Shown piece by piece: positions 44,920 through 55,230 of a stretch of 55,264 bases of DNA. The position numbers were made by a program, and so were the translations under genes. How positions within the stretch are numbered: the stretch's first letter is position 1; each line of letters begins with the position of its first letter. Source of the DNA: Xenorhabdus indica. Lineage in GTDB: Bacteria; Pseudomonadota; Gammaproteobacteria; Enterobacterales; Enterobacteriaceae. The stretch is from the NCBI RefSeq assembly GCF_014467235.1, contig NZ_NKHP01000026.1, positions 1 to 55,264 on the forward strand. Reading direction: 5' to 3'. The notes beneath the pieces are model-generated. The model had not been told where the DNA came from. It worked only from the letters and a program-made list of their open reading frames with translations, and made no database searches.

Positions 44920-45594
44920 ATGAAGAAAGATTTTCTGATTGCCCCATCCATTCTATCCGCAGATTTTGCCCGTCTGGGTGAAGATACCGCAAAGGTATTG
45001 GCAGCAGGTGCTGATGTTGTGCACTTTGACGTTATGGATAACCATTACGTTCCGAACCTGACAATTGGCCCGATGGTCTGTCAGGCTCTGCGCAATTATG
45101 GTATTACCGCTCCGATTGATGTTCACCTGATGGTAAAACCTGTTGATCGCATTATCCCCGATTTTGCCAAAGCAGGTGCAACCTATATCACTTTCCATCC
45201 AGAAGCGAGCGAGCATGTTCACCGAACGCTGCAACTGATTAAAGATCATGGTTGTAAAGCGGGTTTGGTTTTCAATCCGGCAACATCTCTCAGCTACCTT
45301 GATTATGTTATGGATAAACTGGATGTCATTTTGTTGATGTCAGTTAACCCTGGTTTCGGCGGTCAATCTTTCATTCCAGAAACCCTGAACAAACTGCGTC
45401 AGGTACGCAAACTTATTGATGAAAGTGGATACAATATTCGCCTTGAAATTGATGGTGGTATCAAAGCCAACAATATTGCCGCAGCAGCTCAGGCCGGGGC
45501 GGATATGTTCGTCGCAGGCTCCGCTATTTTCAGTCAACCTGACTATAAAACGGTTATTGATGAGATGCGCCGTGAATTATCAACAGTAGCATAA
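44920..45594 (+). CDS. rpe: Ribulose-phosphate 3-epimerase
   Basis: 224 residues from ATG 44920 ([20 protein letters not shown]), with GGAG upstream; the frame's earlier start is not used. It interconverts ribulose-5-phosphate and xylulose-5-phosphate in the pentose phosphate pathway. TIM-barrel marks: [17 protein letters not shown] (metal ligands and catalytic Asp), [23 protein letters not shown] and the phosphate site [10 protein letters not shown]. Its stop codon shares a base with the gph start. Confidence 0.97.
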   Translation: MKKDFLIAPSILSADFARLGEDTAKVLAAGADVVHFDVMDNHYVPNLTIGPMVCQALRNYGITAPIDVHLMVKPVDRIIPDFAKAGATYITFHPEASEHVHRTLQLIKDHGCKAGLVFNPATSLSYLDYVMDKLDVILLMSVNPGFGGQSFIPETLNKLRQVRKLIDESGYNIRLEIDGGIKANNIAAAAQAGADMFVAGSAIFSQPDYKTVIDEMRRELSTVA

Positions 45595-46313
45595 TGGCAG
45601 ACAACATGATGGGAAAAAATGTAGTTAAAAACATTCGGGCCATTGCATTTGATCTGGATGGAACACTGACCGACAGTGCCGGTGGCCTGGCCGATGCTCT
45701 AGATCAGGCACTGACTGCCAAAGGATTGCCCACAGCAGGCAAAGAACGCGTTGCGGTTTGGGTGGGTAATGGCGCAGATATCATGGTTGAACGCGCATTG
45801 AAATGGGCGACGGTGGAATTTACCCCAGAACTGCATCATGAAATCCGCGAACTGTTTGATAAATTCTATAAAACCACCGTCACAACAGGCAGCACACTCT
45901 TTCCTCATGTCAAAGAAACGTTGGCAGAGCTGGCAAAACATAACCTGCCGATGGCGATTGTCACTAACAAGCCAACACCTTTTATTGCACCATTGCTGGA
46001 ATCATTAGGTATCAGTGAATATTTTTCACTGGTACTAGGTGGTGACGATGTTAAACAGAAAAAACCGCATCCGGCACCACTGTATCTGACAATGGGCATG
46101 TTTGGTCTACATAAGGAAGAATTGCTTTTCGTTGGTGATTCACGTAATGATATTTTGGCTGCACAGGCAGCAGGTTGTCCTTGTGTTGGCTTGACCTATG
46201 GATATAACTATGGGGAATCTATAGCATTAAGTCGTCCGAATTATGTATTAGACAATTTCTCGGATTTAATCCCAACAATTGGACTATCAATTTTGAACTT
46301 ACAGGAAGCGTAA
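45594..46313 (+). CDS. gph: Phosphoglycolate phosphatase
   Basis: 239 residues, HAD superfamily. The nucleophile motif [10 protein letters not shown] is at about residues 19-28; motif II is IVTNKP and motif IV is [12 protein letters not shown]. It removes 2-phosphoglycolate formed from DNA repair ends. The ATG overlaps the rpe stop by one base, and trpS starts 4 bases after its stop, so the three are coupled. Confidence 0.95.
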   Translation: MADNMMGKNVVKNIRAIAFDLDGTLTDSAGGLADALDQALTAKGLPTAGKERVAVWVGNGADIMVERALKWATVEFTPELHHEIRELFDKFYKTTVTTGSTLFPHVKETLAELAKHNLPMAIVTNKPTPFIAPLLESLGISEYFSLVLGGDDVKQKKPHPAPLYLTMGMFGLHKEELLFVGDSRNDILAAQAAGCPCVGLTYGYNYGESIALSRPNYVLDNFSDLIPTIGLSILNLQEA

Positions 46314-46317
46314 TAAA

Positions 46318-47352
46318 ATGAATGAACCCACTGCAATGAAATCAAACGCACAAAAACCCATTGTATTCAGCGGCGCACAACCCTCCGGTGAATTGACCAT
46401 CGGTAACTACATGGGGGCGTTACGTCAGTGGGTTAAAATGCAGGATGAATATGATTGCATCTACTGTATCGTTAATCAACATTCTATTACCGTACGCCAA
46501 GATCCCGAAGAACTGAAAAAACGCACACTGGATACGCTGGCACTTTACCTTGCTTGTGGCATTGATCCAAAGAAAAGCACTATTTTCGTTCAGTCACATG
46601 TTCCACAACATACTCAACTGGCTTGGGTATTAAACTGTTACACCTATTTCGGCGAACTCAGCCGCATGACTCAATTTAAGGATAAATCAGCCCGTTATCC
46701 AGAAAACATTAATGCTGGTTTATTTGAATATCCTGTCCTGATGGCTTCTGATATTTTACTTTACCAAGCCAATCAGATCCCTGTTGGCATTGACCAGAAA
46801 CAGCATCTTGAACTGACCCGTGATTTAGCACTGCGCTTTAATGCCTTATACGGCGACATTTTCACTGTACCAGAACCATTCATTCCGAAAGACGGTGCAC
46901 GCGTGATGTCATTGCAAGATCCAAATAAGAAAATGTCAAAATCAGATGATAACCGTAATAACGTGATTGCTCTGCTGGAAGATCCAAAATCGGTTGCTAA
47001 GAAAATCAAACGTGCAGTTACTGATTCCGAAGAACCACCTCGTGTACGTTATGATCTGGAAAATAAGCCTGGTGTTTCCAATTTGTTGGATATACTTTCT
47101 GGCGTCACAGGTAAAACAATTCCTGAACTGGAAGCCGAATTTGAAGGAAAAATGTACGGTCATCTGAAAGGTGCAGTAGCAGATGCAGTATGTGAAATGC
47201 TGGCAGGTTTACAAGAACGTTTCCATCATTTCCGTAATGATGAGGTTCTACTTAACCAAATAATGGCAGAAGGCGCAGCTAAAGCACAAGCTCGTGCTCA
47301 GGCGACTCTGGATAAGGTCTATGAGGCGGTTGGGTTTATTGCTCATCCGTAA
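46318..47352 (+). CDS. trpS: Tryptophanyl-tRNA synthetase
   Basis: 344 residues, class I synthetase. HIGH-type motif in [12 protein letters not shown] (about 23-32) and KMSKS in [13 protein letters not shown] (about 203-208). Tryptophan-binding region [22 protein letters not shown]. Ten residues longer at the N-terminus than E. coli TrpS ([11 protein letters not shown]), though a second ATG at 46333 would shorten this. Last gene of the aroK superoperon, followed by a repeat copy and a strong terminator. Confidence 0.97.
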   Translation: MNEPTAMKSNAQKPIVFSGAQPSGELTIGNYMGALRQWVKMQDEYDCIYCIVNQHSITVRQDPEELKKRTLDTLALYLACGIDPKKSTIFVQSHVPQHTQLAWVLNCYTYFGELSRMTQFKDKSARYPENINAGLFEYPVLMASDILLYQANQIPVGIDQKQHLELTRDLALRFNALYGDIFTVPEPFIPKDGARVMSLQDPNKKMSKSDDNRNNVIALLEDPKSVAKKIKRAVTDSEEPPRVRYDLENKPGVSNLLDILSGVTGKTIPELEAEFEGKMYGHLKGAVADAVCEMLAGLQERFHHFRNDEVLLNQIMAEGAAKAQARAQATLDKVYEAVGFIAHP

Positions 47353-47358
47353 TCATGT

Positions 47359-47418
47359 TATACCCAATGGATTTCAAGATACAGCTAACAAATCTGAAAC
47401 TTGAAAGACGACGGGTAT
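47359..47418 (+). repeat. Copy of a dispersed ~60-bp genomic repeat
   Basis: Begins TATACCCAATGGATTTCAAG and ends CTTGAAAGACGACGGGTAT, so the ends form an ATACCC/GGGTAT and TTCAAG/CTTGAA inverted pair. From memory, closely similar elements are abundant between genes in Photorhabdus and Xenorhabdus genomes. Related copies here are at 20808-20868 and 42847-42900. It was transcribed as part of the trpS 3' region. Confidence 0.7.
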
Positions 47419-47434
47419 TTTTATTATTTATTGC

Positions 47435-47466
47435 CAAAGGAGATCAATATATCTCCTTTGTTTTTT
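47435..47466 (+). terminator. Terminator of the aroK-trpS operon
   Basis: CAAAGGAGAT, loop CAATAT, ATCTCCTTTG, then six T: a 10-bp perfect stem with T-run. Confidence 0.93.
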
Positions 47467-47492
47467 GTCTGTTGATGTAGTTAATGTTTTAG

Positions 47493-48584
47493 TTACCATT
47501 TTAATTTTTTGAATCGAAGCATAATATCATTATTTGTTACATTAGATGCAGAAGGAAATTCTGTATCATCATGCAGAATAACACGATCTTTCCTTTCACG
47601 TCTCCATTTTGCACTTGCATCTACACGTTTAAAAATATTTTCGTTTTCTTTCTCAAATCTAAAATGTTTAGAAGGCCTTTTATCTCTTCTTTCTCGATCA
47701 ATTGTATATAAATGATTTTTATAAGTATCAGGTCCTGTATTCATACCTACTTCAAAACGAAAATCACATAATACTCGTGAAGTCGCCCAAGTATCATTTC
47801 TTTCTTCTTCATTAGCCTCATTACATGGATTTCTACACTCTCTAAAATATTTTAACTTTCTAATACTAGTGGGATTTTTATATTTATCATCTCTCTTAAG
47901 CATGTTGGATGAAAATCTTTCACTCATAGAAATTAAAATACTCTCAATTTCTTTTGAGCCAATATTAGCAGCAAGAATTGCAGTACCACCAAAAGAATTG
48001 ACCTTCCAGGATTTTCCTCTAACATCACCAAAAGCAACGCCTAATGGTGCATCAACATTTCTAAATTTAGCCTCTTGAGAAATATTTTTAATACTTGCCT
48101 CCTCCAATTCAACATCAACATCCAGGTAAATACCTCCTTCTAAATATAAAATAACCGAACGCGCAATATCACTTGACATTCCATAATTATGATAGTATCC
48201 ATTGATATTCCTATAAAACATAGACTTCAAAAATATAATATTTTTATGCAAATGTATAAGTTTTTTATGTACAGTGTCAAAAGCTTCATCTATATCTCTA
48301 ATAAAAAAAGTATTAAATTTATAATTTAATTTTTGTATTTTCTCTTTTCCTCCAATCTTATCAAACTCACATCCAAATAACTCACCTACATTAATTACAC
48401 CAAATTTACTATCAATGTTTTCTATTATATTATTAAATGTTCTTGTCATTAATGATTTATTAATAACCCATAAATGCACTTCAAAACCCTGGTTGTGCGT
48501 TTTCATTTCAATAATATTTCTCATAAACTTTTCTGGTATATTTTTACCAGTCCAGAAATAGTGGATTTTATTTGGTATATTCAC
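47493..48584 (-). CDS. Glycosyltransferase related to large clostridial toxins (GT44/PaTox-like)
   Basis: 363 residues starting at a GTG (NIPNKIHYFWTGKNIPEKF), with GAAGAG upstream. The opening resembles the 'IPKIIHFIWIG' start of toxin glycosyltransferases. MSSDIARSVILYLEGGIYLDVDVELE holds the D-x-D motif (D155, D157) in the context typical of TcdA/TcdB and Photorhabdus PaTox catalytic domains, where it binds Mn and UDP-sugar. Such domains modify host Rho GTPases. No signal peptide, membrane helix or delivery domain is seen, so it would be a free-standing effector needing a separate export route. It is strikingly AT-rich compared with neighbouring trpS and yiiM, suggesting transfer. A perfect CRP core site lies about 110 bases upstream. 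An enzyme for surface glycans is the alternative. Confidence 0.75.
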   Translation of the reverse strand: MNIPNKIHYFWTGKNIPEKFMRNIIEMKTHNQGFEVHLWVINKSLMTRTFNNIIENIDSKFGVINVGELFGCEFDKIGGKEKIQKLNYKFNTFFIRDIDEAFDTVHKKLIHLHKNIIFLKSMFYRNINGYYHNYGMSSDIARSVILYLEGGIYLDVDVELEEASIKNISQEAKFRNVDAPLGVAFGDVRGKSWKVNSFGGTAILAANIGSKEIESILISMSERFSSNMLKRDDKYKNPTSIRKLKYFRECRNPCNEANEEERNDTWATSRVLCDFRFEVGMNTGPDTYKNHLYTIDRERRDKRPSKHFRFEKENENIFKRVDASAKWRRERKDRVILHDDTEFPSASNVTNNDIMLRFKKLKW

Positions 48585-48694
48585 AAATCATCTCTTCATT
48601 ATTATTAATGTTTTAATTTTGATTGAATTTATATTTTTTACAGAATCAGAAATTCGTATGGCTAATCTATTTTAATAGTGTAAATACACATTTT

Positions 48695-48710
48695 TGTGAT
48701 ATTTATCACA
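48695..48710. promoter_or_regulatory. CRP binding site upstream of the toxin-like glycosyltransferase
   Basis: TGTGA-TATTTA-TCACA is a perfect core match to the CRP consensus (TGTGA, 6 bases, TCACA), with TTT on the right flank also matching. It lies 111 bases before the GTG at 48584. Confidence 0.65.
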
Positions 48711-48726
48711 TTTAAAAAATAAGTAT

Positions 48727-48753
48727 GACGATAACAAGAATCTGGTTATCGTC
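48727..48753 (-). terminator. Likely terminator of yiiM
   Basis: GACGATAAC and GTTATCGTC arms, 9-bp perfect stem, with an A/T-rich stretch beyond it on the minus strand (ATACTTATTTTTT). It lies 37 bases after the yiiM stop. Confidence 0.65.
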
Positions 48754-48789
48754 AACTGTGCTCTGACAATATATTGTTTGACGATTTTC

Positions 48790-49464
48790 TTAATTATTTC
48801 CAAATAAACGACGATTGAAGTCCTCTATTTTTCCATGCAATATCCGCTTTTGCATCGTCAGACTCCAGCTAGCAGATAACCCTGCTGCCCCCATTAAACG
48901 TTGGTATTGTTCTCCATCAAATGGGCTATGGAAAGCAATAGAAATAGCATCCTTAACAGAAACATCACTATTTCGACTGAGTAATTTTAGTGGTTCAACA
49001 GCACTGACAAAACCTGAAGAGATGACCCGATATAACCAACCACAATACCCTTTATCTTGCATCATGGCTGCAAAATTCGCAATTCCAGTAATAAGATTAA
49101 GTTTGTAGCAAGGAGAACGGGGTTGTGTCACCTGAATAATTGCTTCTCCCCACTGGAAAATATCCCCAATATAAACATTCTCTTCTGTCATACCTTCCGT
49201 TGATATGTTTTCACCAAATAAGGGAGATACAAATAATTCCACTAATTCAGGAAATTGCCTTTTCCAAAAGAGGTAATGTTCCATAGGATAATGACAAAGC
49301 GCGCGATCAGGACCGCCATGAAAACGAGTCTCTGCCTGTTCATCTCCTTCCAGACCAAGAGAGGTTAGCTGTAAGCGTCCATTCACCAGCAGTTTGTTGA
49401 TTGCACTGAAACCCCACTTTTCGGAAGATGTTATTTTACCTCTATATACCTGTGGGTAATACAT
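48790..49464 (-). CDS. yiiM: MOSC-domain protein YiiM (hydroxylaminopurine resistance)
   Basis: 224 residues, full length compared with E. coli YiiM. The MOSC core is LGLEGDEQAETRFHGGPDRALCHYP and FGENISTEGM. The molybdenum-cofactor cysteine lies in VTQPRSPCYKL (about residue 118). A C-terminal 3-alpha domain follows (SVKDAISIAFHSPFDGEQYQRLMGAAGLSASW). In E. coli it takes part in molybdenum-dependent detoxification of N-hydroxylated bases. It lies next to sodA, as roughly in E. coli. Confidence 0.92.
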   Translation of the reverse strand: MYYPQVYRGKITSSEKWGFSAINKLLVNGRLQLTSLGLEGDEQAETRFHGGPDRALCHYPMEHYLFWKRQFPELVELFVSPLFGENISTEGMTEENVYIGDIFQWGEAIIQVTQPRSPCYKLNLITGIANFAAMMQDKGYCGWLYRVISSGFVSAVEPLKLLSRNSDVSVKDAISIAFHSPFDGEQYQRLMGAAGLSASWSLTMQKRILHGKIEDFNRRLFGNN

Positions 49465-49583
49465 TTCTATTTCTCCTCAATAGGCTAATATAAATATTAT
49501 CCTGACCAAATAAACGCGCCAAGCTTCATCTTTTTGCCCTTTTAAAGCAGAAAAGATGTCAAATGATAACGAATATTATGAGC

Positions 49584-49616
49584 AATAAAAATGCTGACCC
49601 CACAGTGATCAGCATT
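49584..49616 (-). terminator. Terminator of sodA
   Basis: On the minus strand AATGCTGA and TCAGCATT arms followed by TTTATT, 24 bases after the sodA stop. Confidence 0.8.
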
Positions 49617-49639
49617 ATTAAGAGAGGGATTTTTAGAAC

Positions 49640-50266
49640 TTATTCCATTTTTTCTTCGTAACGTTTTGCCGCTTCTTCCCAATTTACGACATGCCAAAAT
49701 GCCTTAATATAGTCGGGGCGACGGTTTTGATACTTCAGATAATAAGCATGTTCCCACACATCCAATCCCAAAATAGGATAACCAGAAGTACCAGAAATCT
49801 CTTCACCCATCAATGGGCTATCCTGATTTGCAGTAGAAACAACGTCAAGTTTGCCATCTTCTTTTAAGACTAACCAGGCCCACCCAGAGCCAAAACGGGT
49901 TGCGGCTGCTTGTTCAAATTTTTCTTTGAAAGCATCAACGCTACCGAAATCCCTTTCTATTGCTGCTTTTAATGCACCAGATAAAGTTGTCCCTAATTTC
50001 AAACCCTTCCAGAACAGACTATGGTTTAAATGACCTCCTGCATTATTACGCATGAAAGTACGTTTATCCTCAGGAACTTCATCAAGCCGCTGAACGAGTT
50101 CATCAATCTCCAGACAGGCTAGTTCTGGACAGGCTTCTAATGCAGTATTGGTATTTGTAACGTAGGTTTGATGGTGTTTGGTGTGATGAATCATCATCGT
50201 TTGTTTATCGAAATGCGGCTCTAGCGCGTCATAAGGATATGGTAGAGAAGGTAATGAATGGCTCAT
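49640..50266 (-). CDS. sodA: Manganese superoxide dismutase
   Basis: 208 residues. Metal ligands are in [13 protein letters not shown] (His about 27), NHSLFW (His about 82) and the signature [28 protein letters not shown]. MnSOD-type residues GSGWAWLV are present. It disproportionates superoxide in the cytoplasm. The Fur box at 50365-50383 fits the known iron repression of sodA. Divergent from acs. Confidence 0.96.
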   Translation of the reverse strand: MSHSLPSLPYPYDALEPHFDKQTMMIHHTKHHQTYVTNTNTALEACPELACLEIDELVQRLDEVPEDKRTFMRNNAGGHLNHSLFWKGLKLGTTLSGALKAAIERDFGSVDAFKEKFEQAAATRFGSGWAWLVLKEDGKLDVVSTANQDSPLMGEEISGTSGYPILGLDVWEHAYYLKYQNRRPDYIKAFWHVVNWEEAAKRYEEKME

Positions 50267-50661
50267 GTCATATCTCCAGTTGTTTTTAAAATATACACAC
50301 CTTTTATTTATTGGGTATGAGGCTCACACCTTGTGAACTGCCAGATTATTATAGTGAATTAAACGATAATGAAAACGATTATCAATTCCATATTATAACT
50401 ATGGTTTCTTTTTAATTTCTCTTTTATTTCGTTTATTAGACGAAATAACTAAATAAAATCCATCAGTTAGTGTATTTGTTTAAATAATGAAATTATTAAT
50501 GACAATTAATTTTCACAAATACGCCGCACTAAATGCTCATCTCATGAAATTCATTCTTTCCAATTGCGTGATCTTCCGCCCAAAAAAGAAACAAAATTTC
50601 TTCTTACACTTTAGTTAACCTTGTTTTGACATAGTATTAACAATTGCAAGGAGATAAAAAT
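50267..50661. other. sodA-acs divergent region
   Basis: 395 AT-rich bases with the sodA promoter/Fur box and the acs promoter. GCAAGGAGATAAAA directly before 50662 is the acs ribosome site. No other structure could be assigned. Confidence 0.5.
50365..50383. promoter_or_regulatory. Fur box of sodA
   Basis: GATAATGAAAACGATTATC matches 16 of 19 bases of the Fur consensus, with perfect GATAAT/ATTATC ends. It lies 99 bases upstream of the sodA start. Iron-dependent repression of sodA by Fur is established in E. coli. Confidence 0.85.
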
Positions 50662-52617
50662 ATGACTCAAATAATCAAGCATCCTATTCCTGCTGACATC
50701 GCAGAAACAGCCCTGATAAACAAGCAACAATATATGCAAGACTACCAATGGTCACTACAAGATCCTGAAGGGTTCTGGGGTGAGAAAGGTAAGATACTGG
50801 ATTGGATAAGACCTTATACCAAGGTTAAAAACAGTTCTTTTGACCCCGGACACATCAGTATCCGTTGGTTTGAAGATGGAACACTGAATCTAAGTGCTAA
50901 CTGCCTTGACCGCCATTTACAAGAACGTGGTGATCAGACTGCCATTATCTGGGAAGGAGATAATCCCGCTGAATCCAGACATGTTACGTATCAAGAGCTA
51001 TATCACGATGTCTGTCAATTCGCTAATGCATTGAAAAAAATTGGGATTAAAAAAGGTGATGTCGTTGCTATCTATATGCCAATGGTGCCGGAAGCTGCCG
51101 TTGCTATGCTGGCCTGTGCCCGGATTGGCGCAATTCACTCGGTGATTTTCGGTGGTTTTTCTCCTGATGCAATTTCTGGTCGGGTTATCGATTCAAATGC
51201 CAAATTAATTATTACTGCTAATGAAGGCATACGAGCCGGACGAACTGTTCCACTGAAAAAAAATGTTGATGAAGCACTGAGCAATCCAACCGTGACAAGT
51301 GTTACCAATGTTGTTGTTTTTAAACGGACAGATAATGCAACAAGCTGGCAAACCGAACGTGATTTATGGTGGCATGAATTAACTGATGGGATGAATACAG
51401 ACTGTCCGGCCGAAGAGATGAATGCAGAAGATCCGCTATTTATTCTTTATACTTCCGGCTCCACAGGTAAACCCAAAGGTGTTCTGCATACCACTGGTGG
51501 TTATCTGGTCTACGCGTCTTTGACGTTCAAATATACGTTTGATTACCGTCCTGGTGAAGTTTATTGGTGTACAGCCGATATCGGTTGGGTAACAGGTCAT
51601 AGCTATCTGTTGTATGGCCCGCTATCTTGTGGTGCAACATCCGTGATGTTTGAAGGTGTACCGAACTATCCTGATGTGAATCGTCTCAGCCAGGTTGTTG
51701 ATAAACACCAGGTGAATATCCTCTATACTGCGCCAACGGCTATTCGTGCATTAATGGCCGAAGGGGACAAAGCTATTGAAGGAACCAAACGCACATCATT
51801 GCGCATCATGGGATCTGTAGGCGAACCCATCAACCCGGAAGCCTGGGAATGGTATTACAAAAAAATAGGTAATGGTAAATGCCCTATTGTCGATACATGG
51901 TGGCAAACGGAAACGGGTGGTTTCATGATTACACCATTACCTGGAGCAACTGCTCTCAAAGCAGGATCAGCGACTCTGCCATTCTTCGGCATTAGCCCCG
52001 CATTAGTAGATAACTCAGGTGGCATTCTGAGTGGTGAATGCGAGGGGAATCTTGTTATTACCGATTCATGGCCGGGACAAGCCAGGACTCTATTTGGCGA
52101 TCATGATCGTTTTGAGCAAACATATTTTTCTACCTTCAAAGGGGCATATTTCAGTGGCGATGGTGCCAGACGTGATGAAGACGGCTATTACTGGATTACT
52201 GGCCGCGTTGATGATGTGCTGAATATTTCAGGCCATCGATTGGGTACTGCTGAGATTGAATCGGCTCTGGTAGCTCATCCTAAAATCGCGGAGGCAGCCG
52301 TTGTTGGTATCCCTCACCATATCAAAGGACAAGCTATTTACGCTTATGTCACATTAATTCACGGTGAAGAACCTTCTCCTGAGCTGTATAGCGATGTCAA
52401 AAATTGGGTACGAAAAGAAATCGGCCCAATTGCAACCCCTGATATTCTTCACTGGACAGATTCTCTACCCAAAACGCGTTCAGGAAAGATTATGCGACGG
52501 ATTTTGCGCAAAATCGCTTCCGGTGATACTAGTAACTTAGGAGATACTTCCACTTTGGCTGATCCTGGCGTTGTTGAAAAATTACTAGAAGAAAAGCAGT
52601 CCATGGCTATGCCTTAG
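50662..52617 (+). CDS. acs: Acetyl-CoA synthetase
   Basis: 651 residues from ATG 50662 ([19 protein letters not shown]), E. coli Acs having 652. AMP-forming enzyme turning acetate, ATP and CoA into acetyl-CoA. P-loop [11 protein letters not shown] (about 264-274), [36 protein letters not shown] and the acylation-controlled lysine in [11 protein letters not shown]. It heads the acs-yjcH-actP acetate operon. Confidence 0.97.
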   Translation: MTQIIKHPIPADIAETALINKQQYMQDYQWSLQDPEGFWGEKGKILDWIRPYTKVKNSSFDPGHISIRWFEDGTLNLSANCLDRHLQERGDQTAIIWEGDNPAESRHVTYQELYHDVCQFANALKKIGIKKGDVVAIYMPMVPEAAVAMLACARIGAIHSVIFGGFSPDAISGRVIDSNAKLIITANEGIRAGRTVPLKKNVDEALSNPTVTSVTNVVVFKRTDNATSWQTERDLWWHELTDGMNTDCPAEEMNAEDPLFILYTSGSTGKPKGVLHTTGGYLVYASLTFKYTFDYRPGEVYWCTADIGWVTGHSYLLYGPLSCGATSVMFEGVPNYPDVNRLSQVVDKHQVNILYTAPTAIRALMAEGDKAIEGTKRTSLRIMGSVGEPINPEAWEWYYKKIGNGKCPIVDTWWQTETGGFMITPLPGATALKAGSATLPFFGISPALVDNSGGILSGECEGNLVITDSWPGQARTLFGDHDRFEQTYFSTFKGAYFSGDGARRDEDGYYWITGRVDDVLNISGHRLGTAEIESALVAHPKIAEAAVVGIPHHIKGQAIYAYVTLIHGEEPSPELYSDVKNWVRKEIGPIATPDILHWTDSLPKTRSGKIMRRILRKIASGDTSNLGDTSTLADPGVVEKLLEEKQSMAMP

Positions 52618-52639
52618 CATATGCAGTAAAAACATCCAT

Positions 52640-52655
52640 GCCGCCGTAGGGCGGC
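52640..52655 (+). terminator. Hairpin between acs and yjcH
   Basis: GCCGCC-gtag-GGCGGC, a small GC-rich stem 22 bases after the acs stop without a T-run. It more likely protects the acs mRNA 3' end or attenuates than fully terminates, because yjcH and actP follow as an operon. Confidence 0.4.
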
Positions 52656-52796
52656 TTGGTAACATACCATCAAAAGTGCAGAACTACCAGGGACGTGATA
52701 AGTAGTCATGAATTCCTGCGAATGCGGCTGCTCCGTATTTAATAGTCCTTAATGTGGCTTAAGGTGATCCTTTAACATTTAAAAGGAGAAACTCTG

Positions 52797-53108
52797 ATGA
52801 ATGCCGATATTTATCAAGAGGTTGAGAATAACCCTCGCTTCAAGGAATTAGTTGAGAAGCGCGGACGTTTTGCCGGGCTGTTGTCCATCATTATGTTAAT
52901 GCTTTATGTTGGTTTTATTTTTCTCATTGCCTTTGCCCCCGAATGGCTTGGCACACCTCTCTATGAAGGCTCCAGCGTAACACGTGGTATTCCTGTTGGT
53001 ATCGGTATTATTTTTATTTCTTTCATATTAACAGGGATTTATGTTGTCAGAGCGAATGGTGAATTCGATCGTTTGACATCGACTATTCTCAAAGAGGTGG
53101 GAAAATGA
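52797..53108 (+). CDS. yjcH: DUF485 inner-membrane protein YjcH
   Basis: 103 residues with two membrane helices (about 27-47 and 65-85), DUF485 family. It always accompanies ActP and overlaps actP by 4 bases (ATGA). Function is not firmly known; probably an accessory to acetate transport. GGAG 9 bases upstream. Confidence 0.94.
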   Translation: MNADIYQEVENNPRFKELVEKRGRFAGLLSIIMLMLYVGFIFLIAFAPEWLGTPLYEGSSVTRGIPVGIGIIFISFILTGIYVVRANGEFDRLTSTILKEVGK

Positions 53109-54766
53109 AAAAGCTTCTCTTCTCAACAATCCTGCTATTTTTTTCCTTCTACCCTATTTTAGCCCAGGCAGACGCCCTTTCAGGTAAAGTAGAAAAGCAA
53201 CCTTTGAATATTCAGGCCATTATCATGTTTCTGTTATTCGTTGGGTTCACGCTTTACATTACTTATTGGGCATCAAAACGAACAATTTCTCGTTCAGATT
53301 ACTATACTGCCGGAGGGCGGATCACGGGTTTTCAAAATGGTATGGCCATTGCTGGGGACTATATGTCAGCAGCCTCTTTTTTAGGGATTTCTGCATTGGT
53401 TTATACCTCCGGTTATGATGGCCTGATTTATTCCATCGGTTTCCTTGTTGGCTGGCCAATTATTTTGTTCCTGATCGCTGAACGGTTGAGAAATCTGGGA
53501 CGTTACACATTTGCTGATGTTGCTTCTTATCGATTAAAGCAGCGCCCTATCCGTACTTTGTCTGCAATGGGATCTCTGGTTGTTGTTGCGTTATATCTGA
53601 TTGCACAAATGGTTGGAGCTGGAAAACTCATCGAACTATTATTCGGACTGAATTACCACATCGCTGTTGTTTTAGTTGGTATTCTAATGGTTCTGTATGT
53701 ACTGTTTGGTGGCATGCTGGCAACAACGTGGGTTCAGATTATCAAAGCAATTTTATTGCTGGCTGGAGCAACATTTATGGCTTTGATGGTTATGAAAGCC
53801 GTGAATTTCAATTTTAATACCCTATTTAAAGAAGCTATTGCCGTACATTCACACGGGCAGGATATTATGAGCCCAGGTGGATTAGTTTCTGACCCAGTAT
53901 CTGCACTCTCTTTAGGGCTAGCGTTAATGTTTGGTACTGCTGGCTTACCGCATATCATCATGCGATTTTTTACCGTTAATGATGCTAAAGAAGCCCGCAA
54001 AAGTGTTTTCTATGCCACCGGCTTTATCGGTTATTTCTACATCCTAACCTTTATCATTGGATTTGGTGCAATACTGTTAGTCAGCCCCAATGCTGCATTT
54101 AAAGATCCAACCGGAACATTAATTGGTGGGACTAATATGGCCGCAGTCCATCTTGCAAGTGCGGTTGGCGGTGATTTTTTCCTCGGTTTTATTTCTGCTG
54201 TCGCTTTCGCCACGATTTTAGCTGTTGTAGCAGGGCTAACATTAGCTGGTGCCTCAGCCGTTTCTCATGATCTCTATGCTAATGTAATTAAACGGGGACA
54301 AGCCAATGAACAGGATGAGTTAAAAATTTCCAAAATTACTGTAGTCTTCCTGGGAATTATCGCTATTGGATTAGGTATTTTATTCGAAAAACAAAATATT
54401 GCTTTTATGGTCGGTCTGGCTTTCTCCATTGCAGCAAGTTGTAATTTCCCAATTATTTTATTGTCGATGTACTGGAGCAGGCTGACAACACGTGGAGCTT
54501 TGATTGGTGGATGGTTGGGATTAATGATAGCCGCCGTATTAATGATCCTTGGCCCAACAATCTGGGTTAGTATTCTTGGTCATGAAAAACCCATTTATCC
54601 TTATGAGTATCCAGCTCTATTCTCCATGATTGTAGCATTTGCCGGTGCATGGCTTTTCTCCATCACAGATACATCAGAACAAGGTCAATTGGAAAGAGAA
54701 ATGTTCCGTAAGCAATTTCTACGTTCACAGACAGGCCTTGGTATTGAGCAAGGAAACGCACATTAG
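53105..54766 (+). CDS. actP: Cation/acetate symporter
   Basis: 553 residues, sodium:solute symporter family. A cleavable signal ([24 protein letters not shown]) is followed by about 13 membrane helices. Family blocks are [55 protein letters not shown] and [25 protein letters not shown]. It takes up acetate and glycolate with a cation. Last gene of the acs operon, followed by a terminator. Confidence 0.96.
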   Translation: MKKLLFSTILLFFSFYPILAQADALSGKVEKQPLNIQAIIMFLLFVGFTLYITYWASKRTISRSDYYTAGGRITGFQNGMAIAGDYMSAASFLGISALVYTSGYDGLIYSIGFLVGWPIILFLIAERLRNLGRYTFADVASYRLKQRPIRTLSAMGSLVVVALYLIAQMVGAGKLIELLFGLNYHIAVVLVGILMVLYVLFGGMLATTWVQIIKAILLLAGATFMALMVMKAVNFNFNTLFKEAIAVHSHGQDIMSPGGLVSDPVSALSLGLALMFGTAGLPHIIMRFFTVNDAKEARKSVFYATGFIGYFYILTFIIGFGAILLVSPNAAFKDPTGTLIGGTNMAAVHLASAVGGDFFLGFISAVAFATILAVVAGLTLAGASAVSHDLYANVIKRGQANEQDELKISKITVVFLGIIAIGLGILFEKQNIAFMVGLAFSIAASCNFPIILLSMYWSRLTTRGALIGGWLGLMIAAVLMILGPTIWVSILGHEKPIYPYEYPALFSMIVAFAGAWLFSITDTSEQGQLEREMFRKQFLRSQTGLGIEQGNAH

Positions 54767-54785
54767 CATTAAATACTGAACTTAT

Positions 54786-54812
54786 CCTGCCCTTTTGGGC
54801 AGGTTCTATTTT
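54786..54812 (+). terminator. Terminator of acs-yjcH-actP
   Basis: CCTGCCC-tttt-GGGCAGG followed by TTCTATTTTG. Confidence 0.88.
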
Positions 54813-54850
54813 GTTAACCAAACGGAGAGCTGATGTTTAATGTAATCTGA

Positions 54851-55007
54851 TGACAAACTTGGACAACAAAGAACTTAATTCACTGTCGAAGAGCAAATTC
54901 TGAATTTAATAACTGATATTAGCAAAGCAGCCAAAGCAATTAATGTCAATAAATCAGCGATGAACAGATTAATTCATCAATTAAGGCAGAACCGACAAGG
55001 AAAATAG
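54851..55007 (+). pseudogene. Remnant of an IS3-family orfA transposase
   Basis: From 54879 the frame reads FTVEEQILNLITDISKAAK, then AINVNKSAMNRLIHQLRQNRQGK before a stop at 55005. This is the helix-turn-helix pattern of IS3-family OrfA. A possible ATG at 54851 (MTNLDNKEL) is out of frame, so the gene carries a frameshift and lacks orfB and recognisable inverted repeats. It is inserted between actP and the rRNA operon end. Confidence 0.6.
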
Positions 55008-55067
55008 GCCACGACGGTACTCATGGGGAATAAGGAAAGGTATATGACCCAACTTCACTGAGAAAAC

Positions 55068-55099
55068 GCAAAAAAGCCATCCGGTTCAGGATGGCTTCT
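55068..55099 (-). terminator. rRNA operon terminator
   Basis: On the minus strand GAAGCCATCC, loop TGAACC, GGATGGCTTTTTTG: a strong hairpin with T-run 13 bases after the 5S gene. Confidence 0.92.
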
Positions 55100-55111
55100 C
55101 TGTCAAATGGC

Positions 55112-55230
55112 TGTCTGGCAGTGCCCTACTCTCGCATGGGGAGACCCCACACTACCATCGGCGCGACGGCGTTTCACTGCTGAGTTCGGCATGGGGTCAG
55201 GTGGGACCACCGCGCTATTGCCGCCAGACA
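55112..55230 (-). rRNA. rrf: 5S ribosomal RNA
   Basis: 119 bases read leftward from TGTCTGGCGGCAATAGCGCG. It contains the invariant CCCACCTGACCCCATGCCGA and ends GGCACTGCCAGACA, whose ends pair (TGTCTGGC/GCCAGACA). It matches enterobacterial 5S rRNA. Bases 55231-55264 are the spacer toward a 23S gene outside the window, so this is the end of an rRNA operon pointing left. Confidence 0.97.
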
